Shown in pieces: positions 21,327 to 31,479 of a stretch of DNA of 64,000 nt. Numbering within the stretch: position 1 is the stretch's first letter; the number at the start of each line of letters is the position of its first letter. The notes beneath the pieces were generated by a model. That model worked only from the letters and a program-made list of their open reading frames with translations. It searched no databases and was not told the DNA's origin. Where the stretch lies: the NCBI GenBank assembly GCA_024305745.1, contig JAHRBS010000012.1, positions 1,679,001 to 1,743,000 of the forward strand, written 5' to 3'. Origin of the DNA: Polyporus tsugae. Lineage: Eukaryota > Basidiomycota > Agaricomycetes > Polyporales > Polyporaceae. The position numbers and the translations under genes are program-made.

Positions 21327-22748
21327 ATGTCGCCAATAATCTTCAACAGCGAACACGCCCCCCAGACCAATGGCCACTCGCACACCAACAGCATCCACAC
21401 CATCAAGGAGCACGCGTCGCTCGACGGATTCGGCACGCGCGCCATCCACGTCGGCTCAGAGCCCAGCCCCGAGACCGGCGCGGTCATCCCCGCCATCTCG
21501 CTCAGCACCACGTACAAGCAGCACGGCGTCGGGAACCACAAGGTGCGTCCTTTTTGCCCGTCTTCCGTAACACGAACCTTATCTCGCATGGCGTCTGGTC
21601 GCGTCACTCTCGCGCAGGGTTTCGAGTACTCGCGCTCCGGCAACCCGAACCGGAACGCCCTCGAGGCGACGCTCGCCGCGATCGAGTCAGGCGGCGCATA
21701 CGGGCTTGCATTTGCCTCGGGCTCATCAACCACTGCGACTGTCCTGCAGTTGCTTGGCCCCGATGCCCATATCGTCAGCGTGAACGACGTCTATGGAGGT
21801 ACTTTCCGGTACATGACCCGCGTCGCCGCAGAGAACCAGGGTCTGGAGACGACGTTTGTCGACCTCGAAAACGCGAGCGATGACGAGATCCTCGCCTCGT
21901 TCCGTCCAAACACTAAACTTATCTGGATCGAGACCCCAACGAACCCCACCCTCCGTCTCGTCGATATCCCGCGGATTGTAGCCCTCGCACGCACAGCGCC
22001 GTCAAACCCCCTCGTCCTCGTCGATAACACCTTCCTCTCGCCGTTCTACCAGTCCCCGCTCGCCCTCGGCGCGGACATCGTCATGCACTCCCTCACGAAA
22101 TACGTCAACGGCCACTCGGACGTCGTGATGGGCGCCCTTATCCTCCCCGCACACCACACCGCGCTCGCGGAGAAGCTCCGCTTCCTCCAGAACGCCATCG
22201 GCGCCGTCCCGAGTGCGTACGACTGCTGGCTCGCACAGCGTGGCGTGAAGACTCTCCACCTCCGCATGAAGGCGCACGGCTCGAACGCCCTTGCCGTCGC
22301 CCGTGCCCTCCAACGCTCGCCGCACGTCGAGGAGGTCATCTACCCGGGGCTCGCGACCCATCCGCGCAACGACCTCGCATACCGCTCGCTCTCGTCGCAC
22401 GCGCGCGCGTACGTCGACCGGTTCTTGAAGGATCACGGGGACGAGGCGGGCGGGTTCCCTTATGGGGGTATGATCTCGTTCCGCATTCGCGGCGGGGCGG
22501 CCGAGGCGGACAAGTTCCTGACGTCCGCGCGACTCTTCACGCTCGCTGAGAGCTTGGGTGGCGTGGAGAGCCTGGCGGAGCTCCCTGCGCAGATGACGCA
22601 TGGTTCCATTCCGCCAGCGGAGCGCGCGCTGCTCGGGATTGGGGACAACCTGATCCGGCTGTCAGTTGGCGTCGAGGAGGAGGAGGATCTCGTTGCTGAC
22701 ATCGAGCAGGCGTTAGCCGCCGCGGCGTCGCTCTCGAAGGAGTTGTGA
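21327..22748 (+). CDS. CYS3: Cystathionine gamma-lyase
   Basis: A PLP-dependent enzyme of the Cys/Met metabolism family. It cleaves cystathionine to cysteine, 2-oxobutyrate and ammonia in the cytosol (reverse transsulfuration). Visible motifs: GFGTRAIHVGSEPSPETGAV at the N-terminus, YSRSGNPNR, the cofactor-contact FASGSSTT, WIETPTNPTL, the Asp of VLVDNTF, and the Schiff-base lysine in HSLTKYVNGHSD. The C-terminus carries SLGGVESLAELPAQMTHGSI. Exons are 21327-21542 and 21618-22748 (448 aa). The 75-nt intron (GTGCGT...GCGCAG) has no stop and a length divisible by three, so an unspliced reading also stays open, but it would insert 25 residues before GFEYSRSGNPNR. Cystathionine gamma-synthase is a close paralogue; the overall pattern fits the lyase better. 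Confidence 0.9.
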   Translation: MSPIIFNSEHAPQTNGHSHTNSIHTIKEHASLDGFGTRAIHVGSEPSPETGAVIPAISLSTTYKQHGVGNHKVRPFCPSSVTRTLSRMASGRVTLAQGFEYSRSGNPNRNALEATLAAIESGGAYGLAFASGSSTTATVLQLLGPDAHIVSVNDVYGGTFRYMTRVAAENQGLETTFVDLENASDDEILASFRPNTKLIWIETPTNPTLRLVDIPRIVALARTAPSNPLVLVDNTFLSPFYQSPLALGADIVMHSLTKYVNGHSDVVMGALILPAHHTALAEKLRFLQNAIGAVPSAYDCWLAQRGVKTLHLRMKAHGSNALAVARALQRSPHVEEVIYPGLATHPRNDLAYRSLSSHARAYVDRFLKDHGDEAGGFPYGGMISFRIRGGAAEADKFLTSARLFTLAESLGGVESLAELPAQMTHGSIPPAERALLGIGDNLIRLSVGVEEEEDLVADIEQALAAAASLSKEL

Positions 22749-23160
22749 GCGTGCGGCGATGACGACTGGAGATCAGGCGGTGACCTGGACCGGCCTACGA
22801 TGAGGAGATTGGGAGAAGTTTCATGACTGCATGCATGCATTGTTGTAACATTCAAGTATTTAGACGCATATTTATCAGTAGATACAGGGACGTTGTAGAA
22901 ATACACGGTTTCTTGGTTACTCGCTCCCAGCATATTGACGGATCCTTTAGGAGACATCGCAGCCAATTATGTCTAGACTTAATGTTGTCTGCCAGTTGAA
23001 TTTATCCAAGCTTCATGGCTTCATGGCGATGCCGACGATGTGGTCTGCCATCCGACAACCATACTCATCCGTGCCGGTCTCTGAGCCCTTCTGTACCCAT
23101 GCCTGTGTCCACCCCAGAACGCCTGTTCGTTCCAGCCAAAAGTGGTGGGCAAGTAAAGTG
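22749..23160. other. 3' intergenic region
   Basis: Short frames only. This is the place where the 3' exons of the minus-strand transporter would be expected, but no transporter sequence is seen. Confidence 0.45.
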
Positions 23161-24277
23161 CGTAGGATGCATAACTTACTCACCTTTATGGCATCTTGTG
23201 GCCGCCGCATCTCCGAGATAAGGATGAAGAACCTGGTGGGGTCCATTCGTAAATGTTCCTATTGCGAGCAGAGAGTGTCGTACATGAAACGACCTGTGGT
23301 GGAAAGGGCGGCAAGAGATAGTGTTCAGAACGTGCTGTGTGATCACGACGAGCTTTTCGTACCTGCATAAGCGAACACCTGGAGCACGGCATATTCGTGA
23401 ATAAACTACAAAAAATTGAACGCTAAGCGATGACAAACATACCAGTTCAGTAATGGCAAGGAAGGCTTCGTAGAAGTTCGTCGGAACCGTTGCCAGGGTT
23501 CGCGCCAGCAATCATAGCCAGTAGACCGCACAAGCCGATGGACGCCGCGCTCAGTAGCCCAAGCCAGCTAAGGTGATCCAAAGTCCGCGGCAGGGATACG
23601 ATGAAGGTGGCTACGGAGAAGATCACCAGCAAGATCGTTGCACAAAGGCCGTTATCGGAGAGCACCGACAGGGCCTGTTGCCCTGATAGGATGAGGGCAC
23701 CGACCGAGAAAATGGCGAAGATGATCGAGCCCAAGGAAAAGATCTCGCGGCCTATTGGACCGAAGATGATGAACCCAGGGTCACCTACGAAACAATAGTG
23801 AGCGAGATGGTACGTGGCAGCCAGAAAAAGCGCATATACCTATGCTGTGGACTTCCGGATGGTTGTGCTTGAAGTCGATGAGCAACTTGGCGGTCCACAA
23901 GGCAAACATGCCAAGGAAGATAGTGAGAATGAGGTAAGGCACAATCCCTATGCAACAGTCTCTGTTTTAACGTGCATCGAAAACAGTTGAGAACTGCCCC
24001 TTACCAACGACCACTATCGCGTTTGGCAAAGTAAGCATCCCGGTGCTCACGATCTCTACGATCATGAGGGCAGCGACGAGCAGCGTCAGACAGTCCTTCA
24101 GCAATGCAAAGCTACGTCTGTACAATGCTCCGGCTCACCTGCCAGCTCAACATTTTGTAGCGGATATCATGCTCTTCATTACCAAAGACATCCTGACGGC
24201 TTAAGTTGGGCAACCTCCAACTCGCAGGTGAACTCCTCCCGCCCCGCCTTTTCGTCCGACTCGTGTTCCATCGCCAT
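23161..24277 (-). pseudogene. Amino-acid transporter (Aa_trans/AAAP type), damaged
   Basis: The minus-strand exons match fungal N-type amino-acid transporters. They begin MAMEHESDEKAG at 24277. After a change of frame comes DVFGNEEHDIRYKMLSWQ (near 24130-24190), then LTLLVAALMIVEIVSTGMLT (about 24020-24090), PYLILTIFLGMFALWTAKLL (about 23890-23950), a block of three spans (23734-23450, IFAIFSVGALILSGQQALSV and later SLPRTLDHLSWLGLLSAASI), PTNFYEAFLAITE, VFAYAG (near 23365), and FFILISEMRRPQDAIK (about 23180-23235). Splice sites are mostly present. Exon 1 holds two frames for one protein (one-base shift), and no C-terminal third is found below 23160. Only about six of the usual eleven spans remain, so it is probably non-functional. 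Confidence 0.65.
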
Positions 24278-24965
24278 GGAAGTGTCACCCCCTTCTGGGC
24301 AACAACAAGCATGATGATCTGTGTTAGCAGTTCAGAGGAAAGCCCCAATGGGACCGTCGTGCGAGTCGATAACGCCGCGTTTTAACGCCAGGCCTTCTTC
24401 GGCTCCCAATTCCTTAAAACATGGAGGATTGCCAAAACATGGCACGCATATCAACCGTGGCCGCCACGGTATTGGATATGCAGCACGGAGTCTACTATGC
24501 GCTTCTCCCTTGTCGTTCGGTGCTTATCAACACTAGGGCGGCGGTAACGGTCACAGGCTTCGGTTTTAACCTCCTGCTACGGCTGGTGAACGCGAGCATC
24601 GAATACGAATGTCGGGCAAGGAGATTTCGTACCTACATATTGGCCTTTACCAATCTCGAAGCATGCAGGATTTGCGGCGGATGGCGTCCGACACATATGC
24701 ATGCTGTGACGTTGAATGGAAGCACGGCTTGCTCCAACGATGGGACCAAGGCTGCAGAGCTTGCGATGCATTTTCCAGCTAATGAAAGGTCTGCATCTAT
24801 TGCGTCTGTGGGTTGTGGGGGTCATCTAGATGGCATAGGCCGGAGGAAGTAGCCAGTTGGTGGTACGGTGAGTACTACTGGTGCTTGGAACAGCAATGCT
24901 TCCATTGGCGCCGATAGCCCTCATCATCTAACCATCATGCATCAATATTAGACCCTCCACTCCAG
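24278..24965. other. Intergenic
   Basis: Frames on both strands lack recognisable domains or splice logic. Confidence 0.45.
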
Positions 24966-25050
24966 GTCCTTGTCGATTAGTGGTTAGATCATCACGTTGT
25001 GGTACTCCCGCAATCCCGTGAAGACGGAGGCTCGAATCCTCCCTGGGACA
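24966..25050 (+). tRNA. tRNA-His(GTG) with a 13-nt intron
   Basis: The acceptor stem GTCCTTG (24966-24972) pairs with CTGGGAC (25043-25049), six of seven pairs, with discriminator A at 25050. The D-arm is GATTAGTGGTTAGATC. Anticodon stem TCACG (24992-24996) pairs perfectly with CGTGA (25017-25021). The loop starts TTGTGG, giving anticodon GTG at 24999-25001 with G at position 37, and carries a 13-nt intron (25003-25015) at the usual 37/38 site. The T-arm GGAGG-CTCGAAT-CCTCC is perfect. A T-run (TTTTTT from about 25054) follows as polymerase III terminator. It decodes CAC/CAT. Confidence 0.85.
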
Positions 25051-25052
25051 TA

Positions 25053-25060
25053 GTTTTTTC
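25053..25060 (+). terminator. Polymerase III terminator of the tRNA-His gene
   Basis: A run of T residues a few bases past the tRNA 3' end. Confidence 0.7.
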
Positions 25061-26430
25061 TATTCTCTCTGCAATGGCAACATGGGTATGAATTGTGGAT
25101 GAGCAAGCTTTCCGCATTCTGAGCTAGTCTACACACCCGAATCCTCAAACTCTCCTGGGATCTCCATCATGTCGGAAATATTCTGGTAGATTAAGCGAGG
25201 AGATCCTAGGATATTCATCAGGGGATTTCCTGGGATATTCCTGAGCATGTGGACGTTAGCTGAGGAATCAGTGTAGGGGTCGAGCGCGTTGGGCGAGCGC
25301 TGCAAACTGAGAAAATTTATCTACTCACCACCATTTCTGCGCGCCCTTCGCCTTCGCTTGTCGATCCTCAGCCTCGGTTTTCACTCCGTTCCTCTCCTCA
25401 TATCCATGCCGAGGCCCGAGTTTGCGGACTTATTTAGCTACGAAATATGTATGTAGTGCTTCCTTGGATTGCTGTTCGGGGGCAGCCTGTGCGCCCATTG
25501 CGGCCCGGCCCTGTAGTAGATTATATCGTCTCGACTCCACCAACTCGGTAGCTTCACTTGTACTCGACACTTTCTATGCATTGCTCGTAAAGTTGCGGTC
25601 ACTACCGCTTGCAACAATATATTTCTGGTGTATGGGTAACTTTCTGGGTACATTGGAATGTCGCGGTTGCTAGCGTCGAGGACGCAGCTGCAAAGCTTGC
25701 GGATTCGGCCGCGCTCGTCCAGAAATCTCTCCAAAGGTTTCCGACATGATGGAGTTCTGCAGGATTTCCTGATGGATATTTTACGGTCTCTTGATCATTG
25801 ATGGACGTCCCCACACTGTCTCGATCACAAATCCTCGGGCTCTTCTGGCGATTTGGGTGTGTACTTATCTTACTAATGATATCGACAGGGCAGCGTTAGA
25901 AAGAAGCTCGAACTTGCTGACCAAGCCTGACGCAAAGTTTGACGGAGTTAGCGGTGCAGGCACCCCATGGCCAGACACAAGCTGCAAAAATAGACAAGCA
26001 CCGCAAAAGTACTAGCACGTCTTTCCACAATGCATTGCACTGACGGCCAACAACAAACGCTCTGTCAGCGCCATCGAACATTGGCTAATGGAATTGACAG
26101 TCTGCCTCAGTCAGCAACGGTGTGGACGTAACGCGGACGACTGGTGTTTGTAAGACTAAGTATGTCGTGCAGCAAGGTCGCCGTTACTAGGCGCGACGGG
26201 GCAGAGAAACTGAGACCAAAATCGAACAGGAGTGATGCTTTCCGAGGCAACGCGCGCGGTTAATCCCTCTTCGAGCAACGAGGTTGCAGGATGCGTGGGT
26301 GGGCGTGAGACCGGAGCGCCAGTTGGGGTCAAGGACCGCAGTCATCGCTCATTAACGAGTGCTATCGGTGGTGGACGCGGGAAGGACGGGCATGGAAATG
26401 GACAAGGGCGACGGGCCCTGGAGATGCTTG
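25061..26430. other. Intergenic
   Basis: At 25150-25250 there are imperfect short repeats of the type GGGATATTCCTG / AGGATATTCATC. Otherwise no gene evidence. Confidence 0.45.
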
Positions 26431-26769
26431 AGCTTGAGCTTGAACAGTCGAAACGGCTTGCACTGAAACTATTTCGCCACGTGCGCTCGTCCATGACGCT
26501 GCTTGCACCGAATGCGCTCCAGGACCATCCGCTACTTACATCATGCATCACCGCGCGACTTGCCCTCGACCCCTCCACTTACTGATCAACGGACAGCGTT
26601 ATCACGATGCCCAGGCGACGGCGCGTCCAGGAACGACCATGACGGGAGTGCGTTTCGCCCCAAATTGGGGTAACGGTTCGAGTTCTTGAGAAGGCGGAAG
26701 AAGGGCTCGTTCCCCAATCCAGGCCAGTACATCTCACGAGGTCTCAGGTCGGCAGACGCTCAATCGATG

Positions 26770-26777
26770 TATAAAAG
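26770..26777 (+). promoter_or_regulatory. TATA box of quinone reductase gene 1
   Basis: TATAAAAG, 177 bp upstream of the start codon. The same element is kept in the duplicate at 29460. Confidence 0.65.
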
Positions 26778-26946
26778 GCACCCCAGCTGTTCCCCATCAT
26801 CGTTTGTGTTCTCGTGAATGTGTTTCCCGGGAAAGCGACTTAAAAGCAACCACGCAGACGAGCCAAATCCTCCCGCAAAGCCTCCTCCCGCCTCCACCGC
26901 ACCACCAACTCCCGCTCCTGCTACCCACCCCGCTACCTCTCAAGCC

Positions 26947-27821
26947 ATGTCTTCACCTAAGGTCGCCATCATCATTTACACCATGTATGGCCATATCGCC
27001 ACTAGTGCGTCCGACGCGTCCCCCATCGTGTTCACTGTGCTAACCCCTATAATTCGCGCATACAGTGGCAGAGAGCGTGAAGAAGGGCATTGAATCTACC
27101 GGCGGATCGGCGACCATCTACCAGTACGTCCCCTCCCCTATCGTGTGTAACATAAGCTCACCATGTTCACTTTGCCTACACACAGGATTTCGGAGACCCT
27201 CCCCCAGGAGCTCCTCGAGAAACTCCACGCACCCGCCAAGCCTAACTACCCCATCATTGCCCCGGGCGACCTGGCCAACTTCGACGCGTTCGTCTTCGGT
27301 ATCCCCACCCGGTACGGCAACTTCCCCGCCCAGTGGAAGAACTTCTGGGACGCGACGGGCCAGCTCTGGGCGAAGGGTGCGCTGTTCGGCAAGTACGCCT
27401 CCGTGTTCGTTTCCACCGCATCGCCCGGCGGCGGCCAGGAGTCGACTGTCATCGCGACGCTCTCGACGTTCACCCACCACGGGATCATCTACGTGCCCCT
27501 CGGCTACGCCAAGACCTTTGCACAGCTCACGAACCTCTCTGAGGTCCGCGGCGGTGAGTCCCTCTCCTCTTTTCTCCCTCCGGTATCCCCGGTATCCGCA
27601 GCTATGTGCGCGTCATACTTGCGCGCAACTCTTATCTGCTTCCATTTCGTGTACTCCATCGACACGACATGCTGACCCGCGCAATGTCCACAGGCTCGCC
27701 TTGGGGCGCTGGTACCTTTGCTGGCGCCGACGGCTCGCGCCAGCCGACTCCGCTCGAGCTCGAGATTGCTGAGATCCAGGGCAAGAACTTCTGGGAGACC
27801 GTCAACAAGGTCAAGTGGTGA
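26947..27821 (+). CDS. NAD(P)H:quinone oxidoreductase, WrbA type (copy 1)
   Basis: Exons 26947-27004, 27066-27123, 27186-27553 and 27694-27821 give 203 aa. This is a flavodoxin-fold FMN enzyme that reduces quinones by two electrons, thought to protect wood-decay fungi from quinone redox cycling during lignin breakdown. Motifs: [11 protein letters not shown] (FMN phosphate loop), [20 protein letters not shown] (flavin ring contact), [14 protein letters not shown] and the Thr-Phe-x-His block TFTHHGI, then [11 protein letters not shown] near the end. No signal peptide; cytosolic. Exon structure is identical to that of copy 2. Confidence 0.9.
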
Positions 27822-29130
27822 GCAGCAGCGGGATCGCAAAAGCGCACATGGGTGTATTCTGGACGCTTCATCGACCGCGAGTGGAATCTATCTGTATAGT
27901 AGCCCTCTCAACCGCAGCTCGGTTTACTTTTACCAGAACGCGCCCTCGAACCAGACGTTGGACGATTGGAGCCGGTGGCGAGGAGGATCCATCGCAGACT
28001 CCAGACCGGCGCTCTACGAACGAGGCGCGATTCGCTATCCGCACATAATCCGCGCCCGCACGTCAAATCCAATCATAATTTAAGCTCTTGAGACCCTATC
28101 GTGAGTTCCTACGATCCGTATTCGGATTCTGAGACGGCCGCGGCTCCTGCGATGTGTCACCTTATGTCCCTCTTGCGTTCGTTTTGACTTGATATCGTTA
28201 GCCGTGCGGCCGCAGTATCTCCTGTGGGGAGGCCAGGCTCGTACGTGATGTATCTGAGTCCATGGAGTACGGCTGTTGGTTGAGGTACTAAACGGCATGG
28301 AGTGTGCGCGGCGTGGGGGACGGGCAGTACTAGTTCTTGCGAATGGCGGTGGGAGGTGAAGACTTGTTCCATGGGGAGGTCCACGAGTCAGTCCCCGTCC
28401 CAGTCGTTCGAAGGGCATTCGCCCCCTTCTGATACACTGTTGGCTCCACTAACGCGAACGGCCTGCGACGAATGCTAAGAAGCACCAGTGAGCCCGGGCC
28501 TAAGACTCTTGATGAAGCTCGAGGTCCAACGCTAATATAGCCCGCCTGGCCTAGGCCCGGGGCTATGGCTACTACTAGCGACGCGCTTGTCAGTGACCAA
28601 TGACGATCGTTTCTTCAAGTTGGACCACAGCACTTCTGGTACTACGGTCGCTCTATTCTCGCATATTCATATCCTAAATTGCACCCTCAGGTCAGTATTA
28701 CAAGGCGTCGGAGCTCCTCCTCCATCGTGAGCACCCTAGTGGCAAGCCCTAGCACACCTATAAACGTCCTCAAGTCCAGGAGGTGGGGACTCGGACAACG
28801 CGAAAGGTTCGCACTTCACACATCGTGCCAGTTCCTTCCGTGACTTCTTCGTAGACAGTTCCGGTATATGGCCCAGTTGAGAGTCTCCTTTGTTTGTCAA
28901 CAGCCGCAGTGAGTGTCAGTAAATCGTCCCTGCCCTGTTCCCCCGTTCAGGGAGATCTAATTTGCAACCAACCTTGAATCCAGGTGGCGAGTGAAGGGGA
29001 AGCCCCCGGCACACACTGTCCATATCCACCAGACATATGGGACTAGGCGGCCCGGCATTTCTGTCTCTTGTCCTCGTTCCTTTTCAGGGTGTGGTCTAAT
29101 ACGGCTGGCTACGAGACCGCTTAACCTGAA
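27822..29130. other. Intergenic, 3' part of duplication unit 1
   Basis: Around 28700-28860 it carries a decayed match to the first visible exon of the surface-protein gene at 31.5 kb. No intact gene is visible. Confidence 0.45.
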
Positions 29131-29459
29131 CTGTCGAAACGGCTTCCATGACACGGAACGTCGACAAGAGAACGTGCGCGCGGCAACACGTACTGATTTG
29201 ACCGCGTTCCGTTTCCCAATGCTCCGAGCCGAAGATCTGCCAGTCACCCGCGACTTCCACTGACACCGACGACGTAATCACAATGCCCAGGCGACGGCGT
29301 GCCCGGGAACGGTCGAGGGTGCGTGTACATATCCTCATGTTGCAATTGGGGCGGCGGTTCGAGTTATTGAGAAGACGGAAGGAGGGCTCGTTCTCCAGTC
29401 AATGCGAGGACATCTCACAAGGCCTCATGCCTGCAGACCCTTGAATCTTGATCAATATG

Positions 29460-29467
29460 TATAAAAG
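29460..29467 (+). promoter_or_regulatory. TATA box of quinone reductase gene 2
   Basis: TATAAAAG, 167 bp upstream of the start codon. Confidence 0.65.
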
Positions 29468-29626
29468 GAAGACTACACCATCCCCCCGCTCCCGGCCGTC
29501 CTCCATCATCGTGTGTGCTCTCCTGATAACCACGCAGACGACCCAAATCCCTCTGTAATACCTCCTCCTACCTCAGCCGCACCATCAGCTCCCACTCCTG
29601 CTACCCGACCCACTACCTCTCCAACC

Positions 29627-30516
29627 ATGTCCGCACCTAAGGTCGCCATCGTTATCTACACCATGGACGGTCACGTCGCCACCAGTGCGTCCGATGCGTC
29701 CCCTCCTCGTGTCAACCATGCTGATACTACTCCGTGCCACTAGTGGCGGAGAGCGTGAAGAAGGGTATCAACTCTGCCGGTGGGTCTGCGATCATCTACC
29801 AGTGGGTTCCTTGCCTATCATATCTATCATGTAGAACACAAGCTCACTGTGTTTACTTGCCGAAAGGATTTCGGAGACCCTCCCACAGGAGCTCCTCGAC
29901 AGACTCCGTGCACCTCCCAAGCCTAACTACCCCATCATTGCCCCGGGCGACCTGACCAACTTCGACGCGTTCGTCTTCGGTATCCCCACCCGGTACGGCA
30001 ACTTCCCCGCCCAGTGGAAGAACTTCTGGGACGCGACGGGCCTACTCTGGGCGAAGGGTGCGCTGTTCGGCAAGTACGCCTCCGTGTTCGTCTCCACCGC
30101 GTCCCCTGGTGGCGGCCAGGAGTCGACTGTCATTGCGACGCTCTCGACGTTCACCCACCACGGTATCATCTTCGTGCCTCTCGGCTACGCCAAGACCTTT
30201 GCACAGCTCACGAACCTCTCTGAGGTCCATGGTGGTGAGTCCCCCCTAAGTTTTCCCCCAAATATAGCCCCAGTTTCCGCAGCTATACTATACACACGTC
30301 TTACTCGCGTGGCGCGACTCTTCTTTGCCTGTATTTCGTGCGCCATGGCACTTTGACATGACATGTTGAACCCGCGCCATGTCCACAGGCTCGCCTTGGG
30401 GCGCTGGTACCTTTGCTGCCGCCGACGGCTCGCGCCAGCCGACCGCGCTCGAGCTCAACATCGCCGAGGTCCAGGGCAGGCACTTCTGGGAGACCGTCAG
30501 GAAGGTCAGGTTCTGA
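29627..30516 (+). CDS. NAD(P)H:quinone oxidoreductase, WrbA type (copy 2)
   Basis: Exons 29627-29684, 29744-29801, 29867-30234 and 30389-30516 give 203 aa, each exon equal in length to copy 1. The core is almost unchanged ([32 protein letters not shown]). The FMN loop reads YTMDGHVA instead of YTMYGHIA: the conserved aromatic residue next to Gly-His is Asp. The C-terminal stretch also differs ([20 protein letters not shown]). It may have altered cofactor binding or be drifting. The open frame and good splice sites argue that it is still expressed. Confidence 0.85.
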
Positions 30517-31479
30517 GTGGGATCGCGATCACGAACACAGCTCTACTCTGGACGCTTCGTGGACCGCGAGTGAAAGCCATATGTACAAATTTACAATGGC
30601 CCTGTGAACTGCAGCCCGTTTTCCTTTTACTCAAGTGCAATCAACCATGTAGAACCGACGACGGACCGCACACCACATAACGATCTGCCGACGAGACCCG
30701 CTATCCATGGCATGTAATCGGCGCGAACGTCAAACTCAGACAGCCTTGAAACCCTTGAGACCCTCTCGCGATGTCCTACGATCCGAATAGTACCCGTTCT
30801 GGCACGACTGTGGTACCGGCGAGGTGTCGGCTTGTGTCCCTCTTGCGTTCGTTTTGACTCGAACCCTCAGCCATGTGGCCTCTGTATCTCCGGAGGGGAC
30901 TTCAACGCGTACGTCATGCATCCTGGTGTGCGGCCGTTGGTTGAGGTAACGACGTCGACATGGAACGTGCGCGGTGCGGAGGACTCGAGGCAGTTCGCCC
31001 GGACTACGAGAGAAGCTCGGTGACTCGCCCCCCACCCAGGAAGCTTAGCTTAGCGGGGAACATTGGGAAGACTGGCTCTCGATGGAGATCCAGTCAGTTC
31101 TGGCCGTTCTAAGGGCCTTCACCCTTTCTGCTACCCTGTGTTAGCTTCACTTATGCGAACGACCTGTGACGAATGCTGAGGTACTCACTAGCTAGTCATA
31201 CCTCCGTTAATGCGAAGTTGACTGGCAGTTATTCAATAACTTATAATAAGTTATTGGCAGGCCCAAGCAAAGCCCAAGACATCGGCCAATACCCGCCCGG
31301 CCCGAGGCTACCGCCGGCCACGCGCTTACGAGCGGTGCCGTCGATCGTTGTCCAGTTGCTACTAGTACTGCATCCACGGTCGGTCCCCTCCCGCATTTTC
31401 ATATTTTGACTTGTCTCAACATAGCCACAGATCAACAACGCGTTGAACTCCTCCATCATGTAACTTTTACCCTAGCAAG
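30517..31479. other. Intergenic, 3' part of duplication unit 2
   Basis: No gene recognised. The sequence is alignable with the 3' flank of copy 1. Confidence 0.45.

Larger units (their letters stand above)
26430..28990. repeat. Tandem segmental duplication, unit 1
   Basis: Unit 1 starts near the GTCGAAACGGCTT motif (about 26447; partner about 29131). It includes CAATGCCCAGGCGACGGC-like sequence (26603; partner 29281), the TATA region, the quinone reductase gene and its 3' flank (GCGAACGGCCTGCGACGAATG, about 28452; partner about 31155). It fades near the CAAGTCCAGGAGGTGGGGAC motif (about 28770; partner about 31505). Offsets are 2.68-2.73 kb throughout. Confidence 0.75.

Noticed and set aside
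22002..22601. Minus-strand frame of 199 codons opposite cystathionine gamma-lyase
   Set aside because: Shadow of a well-supported gene; very Arg/Glu-rich as expected for an antisense frame.
26232..26585. 117-codon frame upstream of quinone reductase 1
   Set aside because: Partly inside the duplicated unit, but the frame is not conserved in unit 2; probably chance.
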